NCBI RefSeq assembly: GCF_037392515.1
Contig: NC_090291.1
Span: forward strand, 41,905,001 to 41,969,000
DNA length: 64,000 nucleotides
DNA from: Haliotis asinina
Lineage: Eukaryota > Mollusca > Gastropoda > Lepetellida > Haliotidae
Direction of reading: 5' to 3'
Part shown: positions 46,340 to 59,148 of the stretch, in pieces
How positions within the stretch are numbered: position 1 is the first letter of the stretch
Layout: the number at the start of each line of letters is the position of its first letter
Program-made: the position numbers and the translations under genes
Notes under the pieces: model-generated
Database searches by the model: none
Told to the model about the DNA's origin: nothing
The model's input: only the letters and a program-made list of their open reading frames with translations

Positions 46340-46515
46340 TTGGGCTTTGAGGCCTTGTTGGGGTATCAAGGTCTGTTGTTGGATGTTGGAAGTCAAGGCA
46401 TTGCTCTTGGATGTCAAGGCCTTGTTGTTCGATGTCAAGGCCTTGTTGTTCGATGTCAAGGCCTTGTTGTGTGTTGATGCATTGCTGTTTGAAGTCAAGG
46501 CCTTGCTTTGGTCTG
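46340..46515. repeat. 21-bp minisatellite (GATGTCAAGGCCTTGTTGTTC)
   Basis: About seven units, the central three perfect. The minus-strand frame through it gives a Q-Q-G-L-D-I-E heptad repeat, which I regard as a consequence of the 21-base period. Confidence 0.9.
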
Positions 46516-48080
46516 TCAGCATAATAAAGTGTGGCATTTAAATTTTGCTTCTCGTGCAAAATGTTTCTCTCTGCATTCATTCATGATCATAACTGCTTAC
46601 TGCGTATGCATATACATATATTGCATCAATGACTCTGACAGTGTTGTCAGTATGGTTTTCAGTAAAATTGTATCCATATTTTGGGATTAAAGAAGAATTT
46701 GGATTACGACTTCATTCCAAAGCTCTGTTCTGTAGTTTATGTTAGAGTTGTAGCCATTGCGATGGAATCCCCGTATTTTTATTGGTTCACAGGACAGATA
46801 AGTTGTACTGTAGCTTGATATCGATGTGTTGTGAATTCAATCCAGAACAGCGTCAAATAGTCTTCATAAGATCAGTATCCTCTTACACAGAACAATCTTA
46901 GCATTGAGCTATCATTAACCCATATTAAATTATGGTAGTTATGATCTTAGCTTAGATTGCTTGTGCAAGGATGATGGAAGCAGACGGTCTAAGGAGATTT
47001 TGTTAATAATCAAAGATACGATTGGTTGTAGCTCCAGTGAATATTGTCAGACACATGTGACTATCTGAATATGGATTTCTAGGTGTTTCCACCTATAAGC
47101 ATGTACTTGTCAAAAATCACATGATCAGAATCAGTAGATCTAAAACTGAACATGTGCTAGTGTTTATTTTACACATTATCTTCAGTATGGATTGCACATT
47201 GCTATTGCACATTACAACCATGCATTGCACACAGATTTTGTACACGTTGAAAACCTGCTTCACTCTGAAACAGATATAACAATAAATGTTGAAATAGGTT
47301 CCGTTCACAGAGCAAAAGATCAAAAGACTGGTATGAACTTGTTCACCAACAAACACTACTGAGGTTTCTGTTTTGAGACTACTAAGCATAAATAATCCCC
47401 AGAAATACAGAACATGTTTCTTACTGTGGACACGTTGCATCTTTCCTGTGTCATAGTTTCAGTCTTGCCCAGAACATTCTGTTGGGAGATTGTTCTGAGG
47501 TCAAACCATGTTCTGTTGCCTCTTGTTTGCTTGAAGTTCTAAGGGACCAAGGGGAGATGATCCATGTTTATAGACGTGATATTTGCCTAGTAATGACAGC
47601 TATGAGTAACTTCAAGTCAGCGAGATCCAACTGTCATGGCCAGTACTCATCATTCTGTCCTCTATAAACAACATAATTCTTTTGGATATTTTACAGTATA
47701 TCTAACATGAAAAAAATGGCAACCTGAAAAAAAAAAATTTCTTGAGGATTGTCCCAAAACTCAAATTCCATGCTTCCAGAGAGACAAGAGTTTTTAAATT
47801 GTCACAATCTTGTATTCATCAATGTCTGTTTCTTGTTACTTGATATATTGGGTTAAATATATAGATTCTATATGTATACATCACGTGTTGATAAACATGT
47901 ATAGCTTTATCTCTACACTGTCTGATATTTACATATCACCCCATGATGTTCCTGTTCATTCTGTGGTCAGTATATCATGACTATGGCTCTATTATTCAAG
48001 CTGCTTTTGCACGTGACAATAGCTTTCTGCATTTTGCCATGAAATAATGTTTTCCAAACTCAATTGGCGCTTGTTGAAAT

Positions 48081-48241
48081 ATACCCATGGAAACAATTAA
48101 GGGAACATGTGAAAATACAAGTGTTCCTTTATTCTTTTCCAGGTTTTCTTACACAAGGTATGTGTTAGACTGTGGGTGAAAATATGGAAATACAAGAACA
48201 TTTGTACTTTCATGGGTTCCCTTAATTTTTTCCATGAGTAT
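48081..48241. mobile_element. Hairpin MITE
   Basis: ATACCCATGGAAACAATTAA GGGAAC at the left pairs with GGGTTCCCTTAATTTTTTCC ATGAGTAT at the right; arms extend about 60 bases with decreasing match. Confidence 0.8.
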
Positions 48242-49279
48242 TTATTTGTCTAAAGCTTTGTGTCTCAAATGAATGTATATCTATTCCTGCTGATGTCAGC
48301 ATATTGAAAGCTTTCTGTTCAAGTCCAGTTTTCATTTAACTCCCAAAGGATGCACTTTGACAGTAAAGAGTCTGAAATATAAAGCAAAACATTGAATTAT
48401 TATTATTATATTTATTTTTTTTTTTCAAAACTTTTAATTTAAACTGTTTGGAACAGATAATGCCCATGATTACATTTGTTTCTACTGTAGACAGGTATGC
48501 ATACAATTTAAATAGGCATTCTAGTGGGAATTGGTTTTGCATTAGGTGTACATGATAAAAATTTCAGACATTATTTAATGTTTCTTCTGACTGTTGGTAT
48601 CAGCAGTATTCTGAATTCATCATGGCTAGTGACCGTAAGGTAACATGTTATGAGATTACTTTGGTGTTCAGTGGAAAAAGGTTTTTGAAATGCTCAGTTA
48701 AGATGTTAATGCTTAATGTTGTATATTTTATGTAGTTTTGTATCTAGAAATGGTACACCTTCTAATGAAGTATTGTAGATGTTGACTAGTTATTTAATTC
48801 TAAATGTTTTCATAGCTATATCATGTGTCAGACTTTGGTTGTCCCTATTGATCACTGCTCAAAAAAGTAAACAATTTTGATTGCCAAATGTCTTCAGTTT
48901 TATAAACAAATACACATATCTTCAATTTTCAAAAAAAAAAAAGAAATATTATGTTCATTGTGTGCTTGCAGATGTTTTGATTCTGTTTTATTTGATCTCA
49001 GTTAAATTAAAATGAAAAATATGTTGATCTTTCAAACCATTTTCAATAACACAGCGATATATGCTAAAATTTTTATAAGAAGTATTATGGGAGAATGTTA
49101 CACAAATGTTTATAGACTTGCAAGAACATGTAAATGATTAACAGAACTTATAACCGCTTTGGCAAGTTCATTCGTAGTTCTATTTTGAATGTAGTCGTAG
49201 GCATTTTGCCTTGCACCCTTTTGTCTTGCTAGCTTTAGTACTGTGTATGGTACATCTGTAGTTGTATTAAATGGTATTC

Positions 49280-49433
49280 CATATGTATGTAATGGTAGAT
49301 ATTTGTGTTCTATATGTATGTATTGGTTGACAATTTGTGCTCCGTGTATGTAATGGTTGACAGTTGTGCTCCATGTATGTAATGGTTGGCAATTGTATTC
49401 ATTGTGTATAATCGTTAAATTGTATTCCATATG
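49280..49433. repeat. About 30-bp tandem repeat, 5 units
   Basis: Units of TGTATGTAATGGTTGACAAT TGTGCTCCA type with one-to-four-base length differences. Confidence 0.85.
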
Positions 49434-49708
49434 TACATACAATGTGTATATCTATCTTGTATGTGATATTGTACATTATCACACTATGCATATATGTGTG
49501 CGCTGTACCAGACTTGGAATATACCGATACCATGTTCTGCTGTCTTTTGTTTCCATGGTGATCGGGGAGGGAAGAGTAATTCACTGATTGACTGACTTGT
49601 TTCAAGACACTCCTTTAAGAAAATGAAGAAATTTCCTAGAACATCTGGCACAATATGTCAAACTGCCTAAATGTGCTAGGATGTTTTTGTTTTTTACAGT
49701 TAAAGAAG

Positions 49709-49872
49709 GGCAGTGGGGTAGCCTAGTGGTTAAGTGTTCGCTCATCATGCGGAAGACCCAGGTTTGATTCCCCATATGGGTACATTATGTGAAGCCCATT
49801 TCTGGTGTCTCCTGCCATGATATTGCTGGAATATGACTACGAGTGGCATAAAACTTCACTCACTCACTCACT
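49709..49872 (+). mobile_element. Family A tRNA-headed SINE, full length
   Basis: GGCAGTGGGGTAGCCTAGTG GTTAAG (head), CCAGGTTTGATTCCCCATAT GG (box B), AAGCCCATTTCTGGTGTCTC, GGAATATGACTACGAGTGGC, CACTCACTCACTCAC. Confidence 0.95.
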
Positions 49873-52218
49873 CTTAGAGATAAGGTGTAGTAATTTTTCA
49901 AGTAATTTATTATGTAATCATATTTGACATGGAGCTTATTGTTGCTTTGTCTTTTGTAAACTACTGTCATGAAATATGAAACATGTGAGAATGATTGAGA
50001 GGTATTTGCTGTGAAACAATTGCATGTATATTTAGTGTACATATGTGTGTCTGTGTGTGAAATATACATCGTATATCATGGCATATGTTTATACAGGCCG
50101 CACTCGTATTGCTAGAATATTGCTATGTGTGCTGTTAAGCTACACACTGTGTTAGATGTTAAATATACATGTGTGTGTGTGAGAGAGAGAGACAGACTGA
50201 GAAAGTGAATGTGTGTCACAGACGTTCTTCAGATGACAGTCAGTGTGCATATATGAGTAAAAGTGAAAATATACAATAGTATTATATACGTCTATTGCAT
50301 GTATACATGAGAGCATGATGTTCATTACAGATGGATGTTATGTTTTCAAACAGGTGTTACAAATGTGTAGACCCACTTAGATAGGTACTGGCACAAAGGT
50401 GTGGGGTTTTTTTTAGAGTTCTATAATCCTCCTGGCTATGAATCATGTTGAAATGACAAATGATTTGAAACATTCAATATGCTTATGAGAACAAAATGTA
50501 CATGTCGTCTTCAAAAGTGCAGGCTATTATATTTCCATGCTGTAAATATATGGTCTCAACCCATTGAGTGTAAAATACAAGCGGAGGATCTGTAAAACAA
50601 GAAATAAAATTGGTCTGTCATTAAGTATAGTTGATGAAACTTCAACAAGAGAATATGTTTTCTGAAACAAGAAGTGGAAGTCTTTATTCCACTGCAGGTT
50701 CTCAACAGTATGCAACTGCACTGGTCATATACCATCAATTGTTTCAATGATATGATAATTACACTTTTGAATAGGACATCTCTTTTTTGCAGTGTTTATT
50801 GGAACCATTTACAAAACAAAACTGGTGGCAAATAGATTCAGCCTATCTTTTGAAGAACATGATACCCTGGTTTATGAAATGTGTAGTTTTTCCTGACGAT
50901 GTACAGCGTCTTACACAGTAGTAGGTATGATGAATGTGTGGTACACTTAGAATTATAGTACTATTTTGCATGTTACTCTTTTGTGAAACAACAGATGATA
51001 TTAACACTGACATATGCAAATGATTGAATCCATTCCAGCGTGTGTGCATATAGAAGTGTGTCTATAATGTTATGAGTAGAACATATGCACTTTAAAACAT
51101 GTAACACTCAAGCTGAAAATAGTTTCATCACAGTACTGATGCTGTTTTCCTAGCTACTGATGCAGTTTTCCTAGCAACTCATTTTGGTAAGGTTCTAATC
51201 ATCACTTTTATGTGGAAGCATTCAGATTATTCATGTTACATTAATGTTTTTAGACTTTCTTTATAGCTTGAACATCTGTCAGTGCAATCCAATTATGTTG
51301 AATTTGTATAGCAACTTTTCATGGTTCTTTTGATATATGACTATTTTTTCAACATCTTTGAATCATTTTGAATTTATACTCTCTCAAAAATGATTGATTA
51401 TACAGTTTATTTTTAAATTTGATTGTCTGTCTGTCTCATTTTATAGGCTTTTTGTATATCTTGTAAGTAAACAAAAAATTTTTTCCTTTAAAGTTCTTTT
51501 CTTATTTGCCTTTTGTTTAAAAAAATTATATATTGATATGGCCAAAAATTCTAAAACGTTATTTCAATGACTAGGCCATTAGCAAATAATTTTGGAGTTT
51601 TCAAAAGAATATCAACTTGCATCAATCATTCAAAATTCATCACCCAAGAATCATTCGCCCTTAGTTGTCTGACAAACAGTACATTCACCAAAGTGTGTTG
51701 TTGCATCCCAGAATGTGTCTAGAGAAATGGTTTCAAAAAACAAAACAAGAAAGTGGCACCATCATACTACTTTCTGTGCAAGATGTGAAGAATTTCTTTG
51801 AAACACTTGGTTGTACAAATGTCCCGATGTCAGGTTATTCCTGCTCCATAGAACTAATCATCAATTTAAGTTGACAGCTGGAGCATTGAAATATTATAGT
51901 GACTGTATCATCCAGCAATTCAGAATGGTATGAGAGTAATGAAGCAGGCATGCACCAGATGTGTACATATCTAATACCAGCAACTGTACATTTGATCAAT
52001 ATGGCACGTGTCGTTGTGTATATATATGTGAGAGTATAGCAGGAGCAGGAATTGTCTTGTTGCGGTCCTTTCTTGCTGCTACTGCTATAGGAGGATGTCA
52101 GTAGTTTCCAGCATTTGCCTGTGTAATCCAACCAGCCAACTGTCAATAAACTTTTATCTAGAACTCATTGCAGTTATCTGGGTTGTGGTGTTTTTTATGT
52201 GATTCCTTTCCCTGTCTC
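49873..52218. other. Sequence without recognised gene
   Basis: AT-rich. Short TG and GA runs near 50170-50195 and a possible family A/B tail relic at 50099-50150 (TATTGCTAGAATATTGC). ORFs here are short, without domains, and lack convincing splice contexts. Confidence 0.6.
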
Positions 52219-52445
52219 AAGACTATGCTTGCCATAAAAGGCGTTCATGCTTATCGTAAGAGGCGACTAATGGGATCAGGTGGTCACTAACTTGGTTGAT
52301 GCATATCATCGGTTCCCAATTGTGCAGATTGATGCTCATGCTGTTGATCACTGGATTGTCTTGTCCAGGCTCAATTATTAACAGACCACCGCCATACAGC
52401 TGGAATATTGCTGAGTGGGATGCGAAACTAAACTCGCTCACTCAC
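52219..52445 (+). mobile_element. Family B SINE, 5'-truncated
   Basis: It begins at CAAGACTATGCTTGCCATAA, then AAGAGGCGACTAATGGGATC, GTTGATCACTGGATTGTCTT, GCTGGAATATTGCTGAGTGG, CTAAACTCGCTCACTCAC. Confidence 0.9.
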
Positions 52446-52601
52446 TATCCCCGTCTGAAGTTAGGGAAGGACAGGTGCAAGATACAAAGTCCCAATCGGT
52501 TAGAAGTCTGTTGAATTTGGCTGTGCACAGCTATATTCCATCAAGATGACAACAGTTTGTATAAAGTCTTCACTTATCTAGAGAAACCAAGCATCAGCCA
52601 T

Positions 52602-53192
52602 GTCAGCAAGGTTACACAAAATTGTAAATAAGAGTTTGTGTCATGTATACTGGGGATGTCAGGTGACTCAAACCTTTGGATAAAATTAAAAAACTGGCTT
52701 AACAATTTTTATCCACATCCATTGGAATTATCTAAAAACATGATTTGGTTTGGTGCTCAAGGTGAAAATAAACTTCTGAATCACATCATCTTTGCTGCAA
52801 AGAGACATATTCACATATGCAACATTAAAAATATGCTTCCAAATTTAACTTTATATTATAAAAACTCTAAAAGAAATATTCTTTGTGGAAAATCATATAT
52901 CAACGAAAAATAAAATAAACAACTTTCATCATAAATGGAGCTTGCATGCCCCAATACTTCAATGACTCGTACAGTATTGATCTGTACTTGACGTGACATT
53001 AATGCCTCATGCATGTTTGTAAAAATATCATTACAATAATATCTCATCTGTACTTTATGTAACTGTATTACTTTAAGCTGTGTTTATCACAGCCTTGTAC
53101 TTGTATATCTGTACTATTTTGATCTTGGGAACCAATAGAAAAAAAACAGAAAGAAAGAAATTGCCATTATCAAAAAAAAAGTCAGCAAGGTT
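52602..53192 (+). mobile_element. 5'-truncated LINE tail with target-site duplication
   Basis: GTCAGCAAGGTT occurs at 52602-52613 and again at 53181-53192, enclosing 567 bp that end in an A-rich tract (ATCAAAAAAAAA). Inside, 52638-52913 encodes the last part of a non-LTR ORF2 (IKLKNWLNNFYPHPLELSKN, then LNHIIFAAKRHIHIC). Before about 52675 the homologous reading (CHVYWGCQVTQTF) is in another frame, so a frameshift has broken it. The 3' UTR-like part follows. Confidence 0.9.
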
Positions 53193-53984
53193 GATTACCA
53201 TTTTTTCTTTATCCTGATGGAAGAGCACTGACACCATTTGGTCTTTTTTCACAGAAAGTCAGTGTTTGCCCTTATCCCTGAAAGGTTGCTGGCTCTAAGG
53301 ACCCAGGACCATGAAGAGTTGTGGGTCCTGATCAGATTGTGTAGGCTGTATGTGTTAGTTACAATCTAAGTAATTCCCTGCAAGCGAAATACGGGTCAAC
53401 TAACAAACTGAGTTAAAGAATTTATAGATTATGCCTCAATAATCTAAATTGCTTCTTCGAAAGTGATAGTCGTTCACTTCAGACAACAGCTACTGATCAA
53501 GATTTAACATAGAAAATTCTGAATAATATTTTCTGAACAGTAATACTCGTGGTTATTGGGGGATGAAAAAGCTGTGGCCAAAGGGACCTGCAGAAAACAA
53601 ACTCTGTGGGTCCAAGTGATTTTTAGTTGGCTTTAGGTCTAAGGGCCAAAGGTATTTTTAAATGCTTCTGGGAATTTGATTAAATACTGGCTTTGGGTGA
53701 GCACAATGAGTGACCTGTCATCACTGTCTTTGCTCATGCTGTCGGCCATAATTGGTTGTTTCATTCACAATCTATGGGAATATGGGTGAGTAAGGAGAAA
53801 TAGAAGTGTTTACTGTGGCAGCCTTCTTATCTGAGACTCTGCTATTTTATAGATTTGCATCCTTTGAACACAACAGAAATTCTTGACCGTTGGTCTGAAT
53901 TAGAAGATAAAGCTCTGTTTTCAGTTTTGTGGTCCTCTATTATTGAATTAAGACTGCTAAATATAATGTGCGTCAAACTGACCG

Positions 53985-54232
53985 ATCGCTGGTTCCACTA
54001 AAATGGTAAGCAGCTGAAAGCTGTATCACGTTGGGCTTCCCTCCGGCATCAAACGGACACGCTGACACAATACCACCTGACCATTGGTTCTACTGAAATG
54101 GTAAAAAATCTGACACCTATATCACGTTGGGCTTCCCCCAGATATCAAACTGACACGCTGACACAATACCAACATTGGTTCTACTGAAATGGTAAACATC
54201 TGAAACCAGTATCACGTTGGGCTTCAGACAGA
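53985..54232. repeat. About 93-bp tandem repeat, 2.7 units
   Basis: GGTTCYACTRAAATGGTAA starts at 53991, 54086 and 54177. Each unit contains ATCACGTTGGGCTTCC and GACACGCTGACACAATACC. Part of each unit is CG-containing. Confidence 0.9.
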
Positions 54233-54827
54233 GCCGCTGTCTGAATAGTAACTGACCACGGTAACAGCGCAGTGCACCAGAAGATGTCAGTCAGAACTGA
54301 ATGTCAAGAAAGTGTCCTGTTGGTGGTTTAGTAGTACACCCAATATACTCGGCAGAACACACTGAAATGCATGACCGTCCAAAGGGAGGCATATGTATGT
54401 ATTTGCAGTTACACCCTCTAGTACAGATTCTAGGACCAGTAAGGTTGGGTTTTGTCATGGAATTGAACCAACACTCCCAGAGTCAGGCACCTAATCACCA
54501 GCACACAATTAATTCGCTCTAATTCACAATGAAAGCGGGGGGTTAAGTTCTAACTCGACAGTTATGTTTAACACATTTTCGGGAATCCATCTCTGTCGTA
54601 AAAGTAGTATTTCTCAAAGTCAGTATCGTATGTGGCCTCTGGAATACTGCTAGAGTCACTCACTTTGGTCCAAGATCTGACAATAGAATTGTAAGTTGGT
54701 TTACGGTCGTTTTCGACGGTAATACAATATGCATCAAATTAATGTGGAGTTAAAGTAGGAAATGATGCAAGCCTCACGTGTTTATCATTTTAATGAAACA
54801 AACAGTAATTGGCATGGTGCTTGCAAA

Positions 54828-54942
54828 CCTGGGCCCACTTGCACAAAGCGATCTTAGCGCTACAACTATCTTAAGCCTATACTGGAGAATGGGAGTTACA
54901 ATCATTGTAGTGCTAAGATCGCTTTGTGCAAGTGGGCCCTGG
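54828..54942. mobile_element. Hairpin MITE, 34-bp arms at 97%
   Basis: GGGCCCACTTGCACAAAGCG ATCTTAGCGCTACA (54831-54864) and its complement at 54906-54939 differ at one position; the loop is 41 bases. The near-perfect arms indicate a recent or gene-converted copy. Confidence 0.95.
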
Positions 54943-55482
54943 AAATATGATCGTTAGGGCTTGGGACTGGAAGCCAATGTCACTGATTTCGTGTGTCCAA
55001 GCAGGGATACTCTATAACAGGCTCTATATAGGCTCCCTGGTCCAAGTGACGGTGTTGTAACGAAGTGGATAAAGTTATATGGCTCTCCATATACCATTGT
55101 TTGGTTAAAAGGGCTGTGCTTTGTTGTATGGCTTAGTTCAATGTTTTGTTCTCTCGCAGTAATTATAAGCAATATTCAAGCACTTTCAGCAGTATACACG
55201 ATCGAGTCTTGGCCAGAAAAACACGGCCTTTTGAGACGGGTTCAGGAATATTCATACATAACCTGAGCAGATGCTGCCACTGTATATTCACACGAGGATC
55301 GATCTGTTGTAAAACAGCGATAATGCTCCTGGAAAGCGTTGAATAATATCTTAAGATCTGGATATTAATTGTAGTCATTTACACTGGATCTTGAAGCCAG
55401 TGATGAAGTATACCGCCACTTGTGAAGCTCATTGTAAGCAAATTGTACAGTTATAAACGCACACTGTACAATCCGTACACGA

Positions 55483-55541
55483 GTGAGTGAGTGAGTAAGT
55501 GAATGAGTGAGTGAGTGAGTGAGTGAGTGAGTGAGTGAGTG
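55483..55541. repeat. (GAGT)n microsatellite
   Basis: About 14 consecutive GTGA units with two interruptions (AAGT, GAAT). Followed by GTTAATGTTTTAAGTAGCAT CGGCAATATTACAGCC, a diverged minus-strand SINE tail. Confidence 0.95.
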
Positions 55542-56744
55542 GGTTAATGTTTTAAGTAGCATCGGCAATATTACAGCCATATCGTGACTACAAACAAGTA
55601 ATAATTTTGTAAGTAATAAATAAGTACAGGTAAATTTAAAAAACTGTCAGCGAAGGACAGTTAAACAACTAGTTTATCACAGATTTCAAACTAGTAATTA
55701 ACACTAAAACGTTCTAACTGTAGATGCCAATACAATATAAAAACGGGGTTGGGGATAATTCACATTGTACATGTGTCTTCATCACCTATTTGAGAACAGT
55801 GTTAGAACCTACACTGAAACGTCGCTCTCACTCACGGTAATTAAAAATATTCTTAACCAATCCTTGCTGTTCCAGCTCCTGTATGCCTCTCTAACAAGTT
55901 TGACACTTGTATGCGCTTTTTCAATTTACAATTGAAATAAATGCTGAATAATGAAATAATTTATTGGTCCTCCATTATAGGTCCCATCTGTTACACTGAA
56001 GCGAGATCGAATGTTGATATAGTTTACAGCTGTGCATTGTCATAGTATATGATCATCAAAATTACAATGTGTGAGTCCAATCTTTGTGATCCACATTGGT
56101 ATCGATTGTTGCAGCGTGTCAGACATTTAGCTTTAAAGAGCTGTATTTCGTCTCACGTTGTATTCATGGTCTGTTTGTGGAGAAAACGTACCGATGCATT
56201 TCACTTTCAACAAAAACGTAAATCGAAAAAAGTGAAATTAAAACTGGGAATCGTCATAGTGTTACCTTGCCAACTGAGAATTTAAATCTCAAAATTGTAT
56301 TGAACTTCGGATAAAAGTTGTTTACAACGATCATAGATTCAAATAACTATTGTTGGATTGTTTTAGTAGGTAGGTATGCACATTAAACCAATACCGAGAA
56401 AAAGTTGGGATGGTCTAAGTTAACGCTCATCACGTAACGCACGTGCATTTGTTTCGCTGTTCCAACCACTGTGTTTACCCCCTTGTAATACAAATCATTA
56501 ATAGCGGTTTGAATGTATGATCGTTTGTTGAACAACTTTTATCTAAGATGAATAAAATTCTGAGATTTAAATTTCAATTGGCGAGGTAAAATTTTGCGGA
56601 TTCGCAGTCCTAATGTCACTTCATTTGATTTACGTTATTGTTTAAAGTGAAATTCATCGGTACGGTTTCACTGCAAACAGATTATAAATACTTGCGGTTG
56701 GTCGGTTGTGTAACGCTGAACTCAGCCATGTTCAATCTTTATTG

Positions 56745-56861
56745 CGTCTATAAATATTCGAGTCTCGACCAGAAAATCCAATGATCAACAATTATCATCG
56801 ATCTATGTAACTGGGATACCATGGCACGTGTTAACCAAGTCAGCGAGCCTGACTACCAGGG
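56745..56861 (-). mobile_element. Family B SINE middle fragment, minus strand
   Basis: CTCGACCAGAAAATCCAATG ATCAACA, ATGGCACGTGTTAACCAAGT CAGCGAGCCTGAC. Both ends are lost. Confidence 0.75.
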
Positions 56862-56970
56862 GAGCTGGCGGGTGAAAACATTAAAATGGAAAGAATGTTT
56901 TTCACAAACTTCGTAACTTCATTGTGTAAATTACATGGCGTATGTGCTTCCGGAAAAACAACAACAGAAC

Positions 56971-57205
56971 CCCGTGATCATCCGGGTTAGAACTGGTTAG
57001 AGTTGGTTAGAATTAGCTCGTCATTACATGCCACGAACGGGATCAAGTGATCAGGATCGCTGACTTGGTTGACACATGCCATCGTATCCCAGTTGCGTAG
57101 ATAGATGCTCATGCTGTTGATCACAGGATTCTCTGGTCCTAATCCGATTATTTTCAGTCTGTCGCTATATATCTGGAATACTGCCAAGTGCGGCATTAAA
57201 AAACC
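56971..57205 (+). mobile_element. Family B SINE, diverged
   Basis: CCGTGATCATCCGGGTTAGA start, GAACGGGATCAAGTGATCAG, GGTTGACACATGCCATCG, GTTGATCACAGGATTCTCTG, AAGTGCGGCATTAAAAAACC end. The two GCGACTA blocks are deleted. Confidence 0.8.
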
Positions 57206-57735
57206 AATCAATCAGCTAAAAATAATTCAGACAGAAAGGTCAAGCGGACCTATTTTCTGTGTGCGGAGGTAAGAGTATTTGCTTTAGGGTATGCATTTGC
57301 ACAGCAGTGAGGTAAATGGGATGAGAAAATCTTCTCATATTTCACGTCGCAATGGAAAATGAGGGCGAGAGATAAAATGGAAACGAAACAATGCCGACAG
57401 CCTCGGGGAAAGTCCAGGAGAACGCCCCACATTATTTTCCTAGTGGCTTCTTTGAGAATATTTTACGGGCGCATCTTTACATTTAACGACTAAAGGCTGA
57501 GCGTGTGGGGCCAAGGTAGCAAAACTTCGTTTTCTCATCCCGTCTCGTGTCTTCTCTTTCTCGCGGCGAAAATATACGCCGACGGCCTTTGTCGAACACT
57601 TTATGTTTCACACATCTTTGACCACTTAGCATACTGTTTTCCTTCACTGTAGTTTGTTGGCCAAGCGTAGGACGCAAAGCAGCATTAGGACCTTGAACGA
57701 GACTGCAGTCACATGACGATACGTTCACGACCTGT

Positions 57736-57880
57736 GGCTCCTTTCACTAAGCAACCTTTACTGAGGTAAATTTTAACTCCCATTCTTTAACACTGCGCCA
57801 CGGTAACTTTAGACTTGGGTAACATTATTGCAAGGTTAAAGAATGGGAGTTAAAGTTTACCTTGCTTTGTGGAAGGAGCC
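57736..57880. mobile_element. Hairpin MITE, about 50-bp arms
   Basis: GGCTCCTTTCACTAAGCAAC and TTTTAACTCCCATTCTTTAA at the left pair with GTTAAAGAATGGGAGTTAAA and GCTTTGTGGAAGGAGCC at the right. The left arm has a 9-base insertion. Confidence 0.9.
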
Positions 57881-58022
57881 CCTGGGAGCTGTTCGTGATG
57901 CCCTTGACACAGAGAGTTACCAAGGGACGTAATCAGGGGACGTGATGATGCCAAGGTGGAGTCATCCAATTTGTACACGTGTTATGAGCCATCAACTTTG
58001 TACATAAATATATTATAATGTT

Positions 58023-58238
58023 ATGCTTGAAAATTATAGGAGGAGTGGGGTAGGGGCGCTGTTGTTGGGTTTTCTTGCTGTCCGTTTGCTTGGTTATATC
58101 AAAGTACAGGGTGGTTTTGATGCACACTTTACTGGGGAAAGTAGCATGTTTTCTTTTTTAAATAATTTTCAACGGAAGTTTGAATCTGATGATCCCAGTA
58201 TCTCAGTTAAGGCTGGTGAAGACAATGCTGTCAAGTAA
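58023..58238 (+). CDS. Unrecognised 71-codon ORF
   Basis: ATG at 58023, TAA at 58236-58238. It encodes a basic start, a hydrophobic stretch (GALLLGFLAVRLLGYIKV, about 11-28) and an acidic end with ESDDPSISVKAGEDNAVK. The sequence looks more coding-like than its surroundings and an acceptor-like AAATTATAG lies at its start, so it may be a terminal exon or a transposon-derived frame. I recognise no family. The 200 bases after it are also less AT-rich. Confidence 0.3.
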   Translation: MLENYRRSGVGALLLGFLAVRLLGYIKVQGGFDAHFTGESSMFSFLNNFQRKFESDDPSISVKAGEDNAVK

Positions 58239-58620
58239 CATTGCACTAATGTGTGTGTGTGAATCAACAGTATTAACTATCATTACTCCATTTAGCGTTT
58301 GCGAGTTGACTTGTTGGTAATGTAATGTTACACGGGGTAACACTCCCGTCGGATACGGGTAGGTAATACTGCCTAACGAGCCTAGAGTTTTCGGGGCATA
58401 CAAAGCCTTTAATGTTAGCCTTCCGCCCGAAAGGTGCTATACGTTTCCACTAATCTCTCCTCAGTATCGGCCTTTTGTTATGTCTCCATCTCAATACCCC
58501 TGAAACTGTAGTAATGCCACACTTCCTTTAACAGATATTTCATACTTTCACATATTACCTTCATAAATTGTAGATCCTTTCGACAGCTAGTACATTTTGA
58601 TATTATTTCAGGTGTGATGT

Positions 58621-58894
58621 GACCCGTGAAGGTCCCGGATAGAATATGCCTTCAGCAACCCATGCTTGCCATGAAAGGCGACTGTGCTTGTCGTAAGAGG
58701 CGATTAACGGGATCGGGTGGTCAAGCTCGCTTGGTTGACACATGTCATCGGTTCCCATTTGCGCAGATCGATGCTCATGTTGTTGATCACTGGATTGTCT
58801 GGTCCATAACTCGATTATTTACAGACCGCCACCATATATAACTGGAATATTGCTGAGTGCAACGTAACACAAAACTCAATCACTCACTCACTCA
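58621..58894 (+). mobile_element. Family B SINE, full length
   Basis: GACCCGTGAAGGTCCCGGAT start, ATGCTTGCCATGAAAGGCGA, TGTCGTAAGAGGCGATTAAC, CATGTCATCGGTTCCC, CTGGAATATTGCTGAGTGCA, CACTCACTCACTC. Confidence 0.95.
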
Positions 58895-59146
58895 AGAAAT
58901 TTAAATCATAGTGCGGTGTAAGCTTTTGAAATGTAAACGAATTTGTTTACATTTGTGTGATCTATAATTACCTATCAACATTATTACATTAAGTTTAGTT
59001 GTGGTGACGATGTTTAGTTTCCCCCACTTCCATGTTTCCATCCATCAATCCATTCTTTTATTCACTCCTTCACTTTCATTTATAAGAAAGTAATCATTTC
59101 ATTGGCGTGTCAAATGTGAAATAATTACCTATCTACCCATACTTAC

Positions 59147-59148
<2 letters not shown>

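Noticed and set aside
46122..46580. 152-codon minus-strand ORF with a Q-Q-G-L-D-I-E heptad repeat
   Set aside because: The repeat is the translation of a 21-bp minisatellite; the remainder is low-complexity His/Thr sequence from a TG-rich tract.
49110..49442. 110-codon minus-strand ORF with HTW/HYIHG repeats
   Set aside because: Produced by a 30-bp tandem repeat; no coding signature outside it.
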